29,693 nt of DNA from RUG563 sp024681215. Lineage in GTDB: Bacteria > Bacillota > Clostridia > Christensenellales > Aristaeellaceae. The stretch is taken from the NCBI GenBank assembly GCA_024681215.1, contig JAILBG010000017.1, positions 1-29,693 on the forward strand, in the 5' to 3' direction. The stretch's first letter is position 1. Each line of letters begins with the position of its first letter. Positions 1-7,795 of this stretch are shown here, one piece after another. The position numbers and the translations under genes are program-made. The notes beneath the pieces are model-generated. The model searched no databases and was not told where the DNA came from. It was given only the letters and a program-made list of their open reading frames with translations.

Positions 1-825
1 CTGACCGAAGCCTCCGGCACCCTGGCCCTGGCCAAGGAAGACGGCAACTTCGACAAGTATGCCTACGTGTCCGACACCACCTCCACCTCCTACTTCGGCG
101 GCCTGAACATGAACCGCGGCACCTTCGCCCTGGCGTCCGGCGCCTGCGCTTCTCCCAAGACCGAGCAGCAGAAGATCGACACCCAGACCGCTCTGTGGAA
201 CAAGAACTTCCGCAAGGCCCTGCAGCATGCCTTCGACAAGGGCACCCAGAACGCCACCTCCCGCGGCGAAGACCTGAAGTACGCCAACCTGCGCAACATG
301 TACACCCATCCCGAGTTCGTGCAGCTGAGCGAAGCCACTGTGGACCAGAACGGCCATGAATTCCCCGCCGGCACCATGTACGGCGAGATGGTCCAGTACT
401 ATCTGGACGAAATGGGCTGCAAGGTCAACGTGACCGACGCCATCGACGGCTGGTACAATCCCGAAGCTGCCCAGGAATACCTGGCTGCCGCGAAGGAAGA
501 ACTGGGCGACACCGTTGCCTGGCCCATCCAGATCGACGTGGTGTACTACGGCCCCTCTGCCGCCAACACCGCGCAAGCTCAGGCCTATAAGCAGGTCATC
601 GAAAAGACCCTGGGCACCGACAGCGTGATCGTGAACCTGATCGAAGCCACCACCACCGAAGACTTCTACGCCTGCGGCTACCGCGCTTCCAACGGCGAAG
701 CCGGCAACTTCGATATGTTCTACGGCTCCGGCTGGGGCCCCGACTACGGCGATCCCAATACCTACCTGAATACCTTCCTGGGTAATGGCGCCGGCTACAT
801 GACCAAGGTTATCGGCCTGTTCTAA
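1..825 (+). CDS. Peptide ABC transporter substrate-binding protein, C-terminal part (5' end outside window)
   Basis: The reading frame is open from base 1, so the gene begins upstream of the window. The product is the C-terminal lobe of a family 5 solute-binding protein (OppA/AmiA type), the extracytoplasmic lipoprotein that hands oligopeptides to the permease. The most telling segment is GWGPDYGDPNTYLNTF near the end, which matches the conserved hinge-proximal motif of Gram-positive peptide-binding proteins. The oppBCDF genes that follow support the role. Two TAA codons end the frame about 14 residues after this motif. In E. coli OppA and pneumococcal AmiA roughly 90-150 more residues follow this point, so the C terminus is either a short lineage variant or truncated. 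Codon use is strongly biased (AAC, AAG, TTC, GCC), as expected for an abundant binding protein. Peptide specificity cannot be told from this part. Confidence 0.85.
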   Translation: MTEASGTLALAKEDGNFDKYAYVSDTTSTSYFGGLNMNRGTFALASGACASPKTEQQKIDTQTALWNKNFRKALQHAFDKGTQNATSRGEDLKYANLRNMYTHPEFVQLSEATVDQNGHEFPAGTMYGEMVQYYLDEMGCKVNVTDAIDGWYNPEAAQEYLAAAKEELGDTVAWPIQIDVVYYGPSAANTAQAQAYKQVIEKTLGTDSVIVNLIEATTTEDFYACGYRASNGEAGNFDMFYGSGWGPDYGDPNTYLNTFLGNGAGYMTKVIGLF

Positions 826-856
826 TAAAACAGTTCGGCCTTGCCTCATAAGCAAG

Positions 857-908
857 AAGCAACAGCCCATGGGGAAGCGGCGTCATGCCGCTTCCCCACG
901 TGTTGCTT
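857..908 (+). terminator. Intercistronic hairpin after the binding-protein gene (attenuating terminator or mRNA stabiliser)
   Basis: A perfect 11-bp stem GGGGAAGCGGC (871-881) pairs with GCCGCTTCCCC (887-897) around the loop GTCAT. An outer stem AAGCAACA (857-864) pairs with TGTTGCTT (901-908), and a short run TTTT follows. The T-run is weak for full termination. In binding-protein transport operons such hairpins commonly keep binding-protein mRNA abundant while letting some transcription continue into the permease genes. The poor ribosome binding site of the next gene points the same way. The role is inferred; the inverted repeat is seen directly. Confidence 0.7.
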
Positions 909-948
909 TTGCCGGACGAAAAAATTTTAAGCGTAAGTTGGTGTGTTC

Positions 949-2541
949 ATGAAAAGATACATGGCAAAACGTATCCTGTTTTCCATCTTTTCACTGCTGG
1001 TGGTGGTGGCCACAGTCATGCTGCTGGTCTTTTCGCTGATCAACCGCAACGTGATTTTCCAGATGGACGATACGTGGAACAAAAAGAACAATAACGACCG
1101 CATCGTGTACGAGTATAACCAGTACGCCAGGTACGGCTATCTGGATTATACGGATTACACGGCCTTCCTGAAAAACAAGTACGAAGCGCTGTACGGCAGT
1201 GAATACACCAAAAAGTCGGATTATAAGGCGGATAAGGAAGCGATCCAGGATGAAAACACGTACCTGGAGAACGCTTCCGTACAGGAATTTATCGAGCAGA
1301 ACGAGAAGAAGGGCATGCAGATCCGGTACCTGGAGCCCATGCGCTCCAAGAGCGGCAAGGTGAAAACCGGCGGCAACGGCTATCTGCTGGCCATCCATGA
1401 AAAGAGCGTGTTTACGCGCCTGTGGAATTACATCACGGGCTTCATCACCGTAGAAACCACCAACGACGTCAAGGATACCGAGGATCTGAAACTTGCGGAG
1501 CGGTATATCCGCCTTGAGAAAGATCCCTACAGCGGCTTCTACGCCCTGGTGGGCAGCGGGACCACGCATAAGTACCTGCTGTTCGTGGACGGCCGCTTCC
1601 CCTTCATCCACCAGAATTTCATCCACATCAATCTGGGCACCTCCTATACCCGCTTCCGCGGCCAGGAGATCACCGACGTGATCCACCAGCCCAGAGGGGA
1701 TCAGGAGAAGGTCAAAACCCAATATCCGGCCAAGCTGGGCACGGACGAATATGTGGAAACCGCCATCGATTTCCACAGCCTTACCTATAACTACAATCCC
1801 CGCACCAAGACGGAGGAAAAGCAGTTCCCGGACCAGTATACCACTTACAGCTACCGGTACGGCGGGCTGTCCATGATCGAAAACAGCTTTGTGATCGGCC
1901 TTATCGCCACCGTGATCGCGTACCTGATCGGCCTGCCCCTGGGCATCCTGATGGCGCGGCACAAGGACGGCTTATTCGATAAAATCGGCAACGGCTATAT
2001 CATCTTCATCATGGCCGTGCCTTCCCTGGCGTATATCTTCCTCTTTGCCACCATCGGCACCACGGTGTTCAATCTGCCGTATAAGTTCGCCAATGCCGAG
2101 ATCAAGATCCTGGCGTACATCCTGCCTGTGATCTCCCTGGCGCTGCGCGACATCGGCGGCCTGATGAAGTGGATGCGCCGCTACATGATCGACCAGATGA
2201 ACAGCGACTACGTCAAGTTCGCCCGGGCTGAGGGCATGAGCGAAAAGGAAATTTACCGCAAGCACATTTCCCCCAACGCCATGATCTTCCTGGTGCACGG
2301 CATCCCCGGCAGCATCCTGGGCGCGCTGGTGGGCGCCATCTACACCGAGAGCATTTACTCCGTGCCCGGCGTGGGCAATTTGCTGACCAAGGCCATCAGC
2401 GGCCACGACAACGGCATCATCGTGGCCTGCACGGTGTTCTACACCACCCTGTCCATCGTTTCCATCATCCTGGGCGATTTGCTGCTGGCCAAGTATGACC
2501 CGCGGATCTCCCTTTCTTCCAGCAAAGGAGGTGGCAGGTGA
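949..2541 (+). CDS. oppB: Oligopeptide ABC transporter permease OppB/AmiC type with large extracytoplasmic insert
   Basis: Integral membrane subunit of a peptide importer. From ATG 949 it has 530 residues, against about 310 in E. coli OppB. One membrane helix (about 8-31) is followed by a ~275-residue polar region. The permease core then starts near residue 312 and has further helices. The cytoplasmic loop that contacts the ATPases is at about 424-444 and contains ARAEGMSEKEIYRKHISPNA. The core ends with the typical YSVPGVGNLL-type segment. The long insert after the first helix should lie outside the cell. Pneumococcal AmiC is similarly long (about 500 residues), so an insert here is known in the Gram-positive Ami/Opp group. 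The start is uncertain: GTG 943 and ATG 961 are also in frame and none has a good Shine-Dalgarno sequence. The stop codon overlaps the oppC start by one base (TGATG). Confidence 0.85.
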   Translation: MKRYMAKRILFSIFSLLVVVATVMLLVFSLINRNVIFQMDDTWNKKNNNDRIVYEYNQYARYGYLDYTDYTAFLKNKYEALYGSEYTKKSDYKADKEAIQDENTYLENASVQEFIEQNEKKGMQIRYLEPMRSKSGKVKTGGNGYLLAIHEKSVFTRLWNYITGFITVETTNDVKDTEDLKLAERYIRLEKDPYSGFYALVGSGTTHKYLLFVDGRFPFIHQNFIHINLGTSYTRFRGQEITDVIHQPRGDQEKVKTQYPAKLGTDEYVETAIDFHSLTYNYNPRTKTEEKQFPDQYTTYSYRYGGLSMIENSFVIGLIATVIAYLIGLPLGILMARHKDGLFDKIGNGYIIFIMAVPSLAYIFLFATIGTTVFNLPYKFANAEIKILAYILPVISLALRDIGGLMKWMRRYMIDQMNSDYVKFARAEGMSEKEIYRKHISPNAMIFLVHGIPGSILGALVGAIYTESIYSVPGVGNLLTKAISGHDNGIIVACTVFYTTLSIVSIILGDLLLAKYDPRISLSSSKGGGR

Positions 2542-3500
2542 TGTCTGAGAACACCATGCAAAAGAATGACGACCTGTTCCGCTTTATCGACAAAGACACC
2601 ATCCAGTCCGAAAAGATCACGGCGCCCCGGTATTCCTACTGGGCCAGCGTGTTCCGGGTATTTTTCCGCAAGAAGGTCAACATCGTCCTGATCTGCCTGT
2701 TCGTGCTTTTGTTCCTGTGCGTTTTCATCATTCCCATCTTCATGCCCTATTCCCCCTATGAAAACGTCACCGACGCCACCACCTACCACCTGAGTCCCGC
2801 CGCGGCCATGAACAAATTCGGTGGGTCCCTCAAGTGGATCTTCGGCACGGGCAGCGCGGGCAACAGCATATTCGCCGGCATCATGGCCTCCGCCCGGACC
2901 AGCCTGGTGCTGGCGGTGATCTGCGCCTCCATCAACATGACCCTCGGCATCCTGGTGGGGGCCGTGTGGGGCTACAGCAAGCGGTTTGACCAGGTGATGC
3001 TGGTGGTGTACAACATCATCGCCAACGTGCCGGACATCCTTTTGATCACGGTGCTGGTGTACATCATCGGATCCGGGTTCTGGAGCTTCGTATTCGCCCT
3101 GACGGTGACGGGCTGGCTGGGCATCGCGTATTTCTTCCGCACCCAGGTCATGATCATCCGCGACCGGGAATATTCCCTGGCTTCCCGGTGCCTGGGCACG
3201 CCCATCCCCCGGATGATCGGCAAGAACATCCTGCCCTTCCTGACCTCCGTCATCGTGACCCTGCTTGCTACCCAGCTGCCCGGCTACATTTCCTTCGAAG
3301 TGTTCCTCACCTTCATCGGCGCGGGCCTGAGCGCGGACGTGCCCTCCCTGGGCCGCATGGTGCAGGAAGCCCAGAGCGCGTTCATCACCTATCCCTGGGA
3401 ATTCTGGCCGCCGGTGTCCATCGCCGCGGCGGTGACCATCATTCTCTACGTACTGGGCCAGAACCTGGCGGACGCCTCTGACCCCAGGACCCATATGTAA
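2541..3500 (+). CDS. oppC: Oligopeptide ABC transporter permease OppC/AmiD type
   Basis: Second permease subunit, 319 residues from ATG 2541, a usual length for OppC. AAAGGAGG sits about 9 bases upstream inside the end of oppB. The GTG at 2538 is in frame but adds only one residue. A cytoplasmic N terminus of about 45 residues leads into the first membrane helix (VNIVLICLFVLLFLCVFIIP). A periplasm-equivalent loop carries the residues before FGTGSAGNSIFAGIM, a characteristic OppC/DppC signature (usually FGTDxxGRDxxSR). The ATPase-contacting loop is REYSLASRCLGTPIPRMIGK, the OppC form of the EAA motif. It should pair with OppB to form the channel and with OppD and OppF on the cytoplasmic face. 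The AmiD assignment rests on context and overall fit. Confidence 0.9.
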   Translation: MSENTMQKNDDLFRFIDKDTIQSEKITAPRYSYWASVFRVFFRKKVNIVLICLFVLLFLCVFIIPIFMPYSPYENVTDATTYHLSPAAAMNKFGGSLKWIFGTGSAGNSIFAGIMASARTSLVLAVICASINMTLGILVGAVWGYSKRFDQVMLVVYNIIANVPDILLITVLVYIIGSGFWSFVFALTVTGWLGIAYFFRTQVMIIRDREYSLASRCLGTPIPRMIGKNILPFLTSVIVTLLATQLPGYISFEVFLTFIGAGLSADVPSLGRMVQEAQSAFITYPWEFWPPVSIAAAVTIILYVLGQNLADASDPRTHM

Positions 3501-3512
3501 GGAGGACCGAAC

Positions 3513-5324
3513 ATGTCTGAAAATGAAAAGCGGAAAGTCCTCCTTTCCCTGCGAAACGTCAGCGTCAAGTTCAACGTGCGCGGCCGCATCCTGACGGCCA
3601 TCCGCAATGTGTCCCTGGATATCTATGAAAACGAGGCCATCGCCATCGTGGGCGAAAGCGGCTCCGGCAAATCCGTGCTGACCAAGACCTTCGCCGGCAT
3701 GCTGGACGCCAACGGCTTCATTCCCGAGGGCAGCGTCATCTTCGCCGACGACGATCTTTCCCAAACCAACGTGAAGCTGACGCCGGCCAATCAGCGGCTG
3801 CTGAACCATCTGATGAACACGTATTACCGCTATGCCGTGAACACCCGCGGCGCGGCGGAATACCGCAAGATCGAAGAAAAGAAGGCCGCCATCCGGAGCG
3901 CCAAGGGCCTGAGCGAGGAAGAAGAAACGGAATTCCGCGCCAGGATCAAGGAGCTGCAGGACGATCGGGTGGACACCAACAACTACCTGCTCACCCTGGA
4001 CCGCCACAGCGCCAAGGACCAGCCCGAGATCAAAAAGTGCCAGGATAAGATCCAGAGCCTGATCCAGCAGGAAGGCGAGCTTACGTCCAAGCGCGCCCAG
4101 CTCATCAGGAGCCGTACGGAAAGCTATCAGCACGATGCGGCGCGCCAGGCCGCGGACAAGAAAGAGCTGGACATGCTCAGCGCCCTGCGCCAGCAGAAGA
4201 TCAGAACTCCGGACAATCCGCAGAACCCCCACGGGCTCAGCGACGAGGCGGTAGACCGCTGCAACAGCCTGGCTTACGATGTGCTCCTGTCCGTGGGCCG
4301 GTATCCCATCAAGGACAAGATCAAGTATGTGTACAAGCTGAACAAGCAGATCCGCCAGGCCATGATCCAGGGGGAGGACTTGGACAGCAAGGAAGTGCGC
4401 CGCAGCATCATCCAGACCTGCGCGCTGTACGTGGAATTCCGCCAGCTGAACAAGGCGGAAAACCAGCTGGAGGGCTACGCCGTCATCGACTGCGCCAACG
4501 TGAAGTATACCAACGACTGGCAGCAGATCCGCGGCCGCCGCATCGCCACCGTGTTCCAGGATCCCATGACCAGCCTGAACCCGGTCATCCCCATCGGCAA
4601 GCAGATCATGACCGTGATCCTCAAGCACCAGAAGTGCTCCACGGCCGAGGCGAAAAAGCGCACCCTGGAGATCATGGACAAGGTGGGCATCCCGGAGCCG
4701 GAAAAGCGGTTTGACGATTATCCCTTCCAGTATTCCGGCGGTATGCGCCAGCGCATCGTCATCGCCATCGCGCTTTCCTGCCAGCCCAAGATCCTCATCT
4801 GCGACGAGCCCACCACCGCCCTGGACGTGACCATCCAGGCCCAGATCATCCGCCTGATCAAGGATCTGCAGAAGGATCTGGGATTCACCACCGTTTATAT
4901 CACCCACGACCTGGGCGTGGTGGCCAACGTGGCCGAGCGCGTGGCCGTGCTGTACGCCGGCCAGATCGTGGAGCTGGGCACGGTGGAGGACGTGTTCTAC
5001 GATCCCAAGCATCCCTACACCTGGGCGCTTCTGTCCTCCCTGCCGCAGCTGACCCCCCGGGACAGCGAGCTGTTCTCCATCCCCGGCACGCCGCCCTCCC
5101 TGTATAACAAGATCGTGGGCGACGCCTTCGCCCCGCGCAATCAGTACGCCATGGCCATTGACCTCAAGGAGGAGCCGCCCATGTTCCAGGTGAGCGACAC
5201 CCACTTTGCCAAGACCTGGCTGCTGGATCCCCGGGCGCCCAAGATCGAAACCCCGGAGATCATTCAGAACCTGCATGAGAAGATGGTCAAGGTTTACGGC
5301 GACGAAGAGGGGGTGGCACAATGA
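3513..5324 (+). CDS. oppD: Oligopeptide ABC transporter ATPase OppD/AmiE type with ~240-residue helical insertion
   Basis: One of two ATPases powering peptide uptake. At 603 residues it is far longer than usual (about 330-360). Walker A GESGSGKS is at 47-54, the Q-loop at 349 (TVFQDPM), signature YSGGMRQR at 407-414, Walker B ILICDE at 427-432 and the switch histidine at 465. Everything needed for ATP hydrolysis is present. Residues about 85-330 are an extra, highly charged, probably helical region between Walker A and the Q-loop, where canonical OppD has only a short strand and linker. The C-terminal oligopeptide-transporter region is the AmiE-like form: the positions that hold iron-sulfur cysteines in many OppD/DppD proteins are D, N, D and T here (GDAFAPRNQYAMAID onward). 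TAAGGAGG precedes ATG 3513. The last codon overlaps the oppF start (ATGA). Confidence 0.9.
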   Translation: MSENEKRKVLLSLRNVSVKFNVRGRILTAIRNVSLDIYENEAIAIVGESGSGKSVLTKTFAGMLDANGFIPEGSVIFADDDLSQTNVKLTPANQRLLNHLMNTYYRYAVNTRGAAEYRKIEEKKAAIRSAKGLSEEEETEFRARIKELQDDRVDTNNYLLTLDRHSAKDQPEIKKCQDKIQSLIQQEGELTSKRAQLIRSRTESYQHDAARQAADKKELDMLSALRQQKIRTPDNPQNPHGLSDEAVDRCNSLAYDVLLSVGRYPIKDKIKYVYKLNKQIRQAMIQGEDLDSKEVRRSIIQTCALYVEFRQLNKAENQLEGYAVIDCANVKYTNDWQQIRGRRIATVFQDPMTSLNPVIPIGKQIMTVILKHQKCSTAEAKKRTLEIMDKVGIPEPEKRFDDYPFQYSGGMRQRIVIAIALSCQPKILICDEPTTALDVTIQAQIIRLIKDLQKDLGFTTVYITHDLGVVANVAERVAVLYAGQIVELGTVEDVFYDPKHPYTWALLSSLPQLTPRDSELFSIPGTPPSLYNKIVGDAFAPRNQYAMAIDLKEEPPMFQVSDTHFAKTWLLDPRAPKIETPEIIQNLHEKMVKVYGDEEGVAQ

Positions 5325-6421
5325 GCTTTATGGGACAGGCCATTCTGTGGGGCGCTCTGGTCGGTATCGTGATCAGCATTCCCATTGTGATCTTCATCCG
5401 GATCTACATGAACAAGCGCATGCAGGCCCGGGTCGCCAAGGAAGAAAAGGAATACGAAGAAAAGGTCCGCGCCGCGGAGGCGGCGGGCGGCAAGCAGGTG
5501 CTTCTGTCCGTGCAGAATCTGGACGTGGTGTTCAAGCAGGGTAAGAACAGCTTCAAGGCCGTCAGCGACGTGAGCTTTGATATCTACAAGGGCGAAACGC
5601 TGTCCCTGGTGGGCGAATCCGGCTCCGGCAAAACCACCATCGGCCGCGCCATCGTGCGCATCAACCCCTGCAGCAAGGGCGCCATTTACTTCAAGGGGAA
5701 GCAGATCTCCGGCAAGCTGCCCCGCTGGCTGGACCGGGAAGTGATCCGCAAGATCCAGATGGTGTTCCAGGATCCCGCGGCGTCCCTGAACGAGCGCGCC
5801 ACCATCGAATACATCGTATCCGAGGGATTGTATAATTTCCACCTGTTCAACAGCGAAAAGGAACGCATGGCCAAGGTGGAGAAGGCCATCAACGACGTGG
5901 GCCTGCTGCCCGAGCATCTGACCCGCTATCCCCACGAATTTTCCGGCGGCCAGCGCCAGCGCGTGGGCCTGGCCCGCTCCATCGTCATGGAGCCCGAGCT
6001 CATCGTGGCGGACGAGCCCATTTCCGCCCTGGACGTGTCCATCCGCGCCCAGGTGCTGAACCTGCTCAAGAAATTCCAGCGGGAACGGGGATTGACCTAC
6101 CTGTTCATCGCCCACGATCTGTCCATCGTCCGCTTCATCAGCGACCGTATCGTGGTCATTTACAAGGGCCGCATCATGGAAGTGGCCGAGACGGAGGAGC
6201 TGTTCCAGTATCCGCTGCATCCCTACACCAAGTCCCTGATGTCCGCCATTCCCATCCCGGATCCCATCCTGGAGAAGAAAAAGAAGCTGTTCGTCTACGA
6301 GCCGCGGGAATACGCGGCGGACGGCGAGCAGCCGCAGCTGGTGGATATCGGCAACGGGCATATGGTGTTCGGCGATTCCAAGGAGATCGCGGAATACAAA
6401 AAGATCCGATTCGGCGCGTAA
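5321..6421 (+). CDS. oppF: Oligopeptide ABC transporter ATPase OppF/AmiF type with N-terminal membrane helix
   Basis: Second ATPase of the peptide importer, 366 residues. Residues 7-30 form a clear hydrophobic helix (GALVGIVISIPIVIFIRIYM) followed by a charged stretch (31-57). The ATPase domain only begins near residue 60. Such a helix is not part of normal OppF (about 310 residues, peripheral protein). Walker A GESGSGKT is at 98-105, Q150, signature FSGGQRQR at 207-214, Walker B LIVADE at 227-232 and switch H265. The C-terminal part has HPYTKSLMSAIP and a tail resembling AmiF. The start overlaps the oppD stop by four bases, typical of translational coupling. If ATG 5321 were not used, the ATPase domain would have no well-placed alternative start with a ribosome binding site, which supports the helix being real. 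Confidence 0.9.
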   Translation: MSFMGQAILWGALVGIVISIPIVIFIRIYMNKRMQARVAKEEKEYEEKVRAAEAAGGKQVLLSVQNLDVVFKQGKNSFKAVSDVSFDIYKGETLSLVGESGSGKTTIGRAIVRINPCSKGAIYFKGKQISGKLPRWLDREVIRKIQMVFQDPAASLNERATIEYIVSEGLYNFHLFNSEKERMAKVEKAINDVGLLPEHLTRYPHEFSGGQRQRVGLARSIVMEPELIVADEPISALDVSIRAQVLNLLKKFQRERGLTYLFIAHDLSIVRFISDRIVVIYKGRIMEVAETEELFQYPLHPYTKSLMSAIPIPDPILEKKKKLFVYEPREYAADGEQPQLVDIGNGHMVFGDSKEIAEYKKIRFGA

Positions 6422-6433
6422 GCGCCGCCTGGA

Positions 6434-6465
6434 CTGCCGCATGCTTTATGGATGCGGCAGTTTTT
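6434..6465 (+). terminator. Rho-independent terminator of the opp operon
   Basis: CTGCCGCAT (6434-6442) pairs with ATGCGGCAG (6452-6460) and is followed directly by TTTTT (6461-6465). It lies 13 bases after the oppF stop codon. This is a canonical intrinsic terminator and marks the end of the transporter operon. No convincing promoter is visible between it and the next gene at 6527, so that gene may rely on read-through or on an atypical promoter. Confidence 0.85.
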
Positions 6466-6526
6466 CTGCAATCAGGGGAGCGCCCCGGTAAGGCCCCGGC
6501 GCTTTCCAGGGAAGGAAGGAAAGCCC

Positions 6527-7756
6527 TTGACGAAAAAACGCAAGACGGTGGTCCGTCTGATCCTGTTCATTCTGGCGGCGGTGGTGGCCGTGGGCGCGTT
6601 CACCGCGGGCATACTGGGCCTTGGGCACCGGGAAAGCGGCTATCAGGACGTGGGATTCACCGATCAGGCAAAGGTGGAAATGTACGGAAGCGGGCTGCAC
6701 CTGAAGTATTATGCGGAGGGCAGCAGCAGCGATATCCGCATGAAGATCAAAGAAGTCCAGCATATGTTCTCCGAAGCGGCGCTGCGGGCCTGGCGGCTGA
6801 CCAGCGCGGATACGGAGACGCCGGGGATCGTGAACCTGGCCTGGCTGAACAGCCATCCGGGGGAAAGCGGCACCCTGGACCCGGATCTGTACCGGATCCT
6901 GGAGGACGCGCTGGAAAGAACCGCCCGCGGCGAGGGATACAGCCTGTACGCCGGGCCGCTGCACCGGGAATGGCAGGATCTAAGGTATCTGGACGAGCCC
7001 CAGCCCTTCGATCCCGTGATGAATGAAAACGAAGCCGGGCGCCTGGCGTGTCTGACCGCCCTGGTCAACGATCCGGCCAGCTTTTCCCTGGCGCTGAACG
7101 CGGAAGACCGCACGGCCTGCCTGACGGTGGCCCCCGACGCGGCCGGGACCCTTTCGGACCTGGAAACGGACGCGCCCATCCTGGATCTCAACCTCCTGCG
7201 GGACGCGTACATGCTGCGCATCATCGCCAGGGACTTGGTGAGCACCGGATGGACGGAGGGGTATCTGTACACCGATTCCGGGCTCTCCACGATGCTGGAG
7301 GCGGAAGGGACCACGGCTTACGGCATCTGGTATGCCGCGGGGGATACCGCGGCGGAGTGCGGGGAAATCACGCTGCCCGCGCCCAGCGCGTACTGCCAGT
7401 GGACGGCGTTTTCTCCTGCGGGGGACCGTTATGGCTATTATGCCGTGCAGGACGGGGCCACGGTGCGGCTGCGCCATCCGCTGACGGACGCCCGCACGGG
7501 CGGCTTCGGGGACCTGGCGATGACCGTGTCCGTGGGCTGCAGCCGGGAGGAGATCGTGGAGGCGGCATACCGGGGGGCGGTGCTGTTTTTCCAGCGGGAC
7601 CGGGAAGCGCTGCGCGCCTGTACGGCGGACTGGCCGGAGGGGCTGTTCCTGGCCTTTACCCTGCAGGATGAATCCGGGGTGCTCTACACCCTGCCGTCCA
7701 TGAAGGAGCGAATCGTCATGAACGAAAAAGCCGGAATGGAACTGCGGGCCTGGTGA
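6527..7756 (+). CDS. Membrane-anchored, divergent ApbE-like protein (FAD:protein FMN transferase fold, probably inactive)
   Basis: A 409-residue protein from TTG 6527, chosen because GGAAGG lies about 8 bases upstream and the N terminus then reads as a signal anchor (KKRK, then a helix at about 8-30). An upstream in-frame ATG at 6452 lies inside the terminator stem and is unlikely. The order of segments follows the ApbE family: an I-x-x-L-N-like stretch, then LDPDLYRILEDAL, then a GPLHREW segment like the family's GPLxxxW, a DL segment, and late RHPLTDARTG like the family's H-x-x-D-P-x-T-G, followed by TVSVG. The glycine-rich flavin-binding part and the A-D-x-x-S-T metal/catalytic motif are not recognisable (EAAYRGAVLFF stands there). 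I infer an extracytoplasmic ApbE homologue that has lost activity or changed function. It is the first gene before a PHP phosphatase 39 bases downstream. Confidence 0.5.
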   Translation: MTKKRKTVVRLILFILAAVVAVGAFTAGILGLGHRESGYQDVGFTDQAKVEMYGSGLHLKYYAEGSSSDIRMKIKEVQHMFSEAALRAWRLTSADTETPGIVNLAWLNSHPGESGTLDPDLYRILEDALERTARGEGYSLYAGPLHREWQDLRYLDEPQPFDPVMNENEAGRLACLTALVNDPASFSLALNAEDRTACLTVAPDAAGTLSDLETDAPILDLNLLRDAYMLRIIARDLVSTGWTEGYLYTDSGLSTMLEAEGTTAYGIWYAAGDTAAECGEITLPAPSAYCQWTAFSPAGDRYGYYAVQDGATVRLRHPLTDARTGGFGDLAMTVSVGCSREEIVEAAYRGAVLFFQRDREALRACTADWPEGLFLAFTLQDESGVLYTLPSMKERIVMNEKAGMELRAW

Positions 7757-7795
7757 CGCATGCGCCGCCCGGCGCGTAAAGAAAGGGGAAAAAAC

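Noticed and set aside
871..910. Hairpin as a strong stand-alone terminator
   Set aside because: The T-run is interrupted, and the downstream oppB has no visible promoter, so complete termination would leave the permease genes untranscribed. Partial termination or stabilisation is preferred.
2439..5321. A 960-codon open frame on the minus strand opposite oppC and oppD
   Set aside because: Same cause: low-complexity His/Asp/Gly/Leu protein without motifs, opposite genes with complete ABC transporter motifs.
3513..5324. OppD iron-sulfur cluster loss as a new finding
   Set aside because: All four cysteine positions are replaced, but as I recall the AmiE-like Gram-positive OppD group shows the same pattern, so it is a family trait and not specific to this gene.
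6452..6526. N-terminal extension of the ApbE-like protein from ATG 6452
   Set aside because: That ATG lies in the right arm of the opp terminator and the extension is unconserved-looking; TTG 6527 has the ribosome binding site and yields a normal signal anchor.
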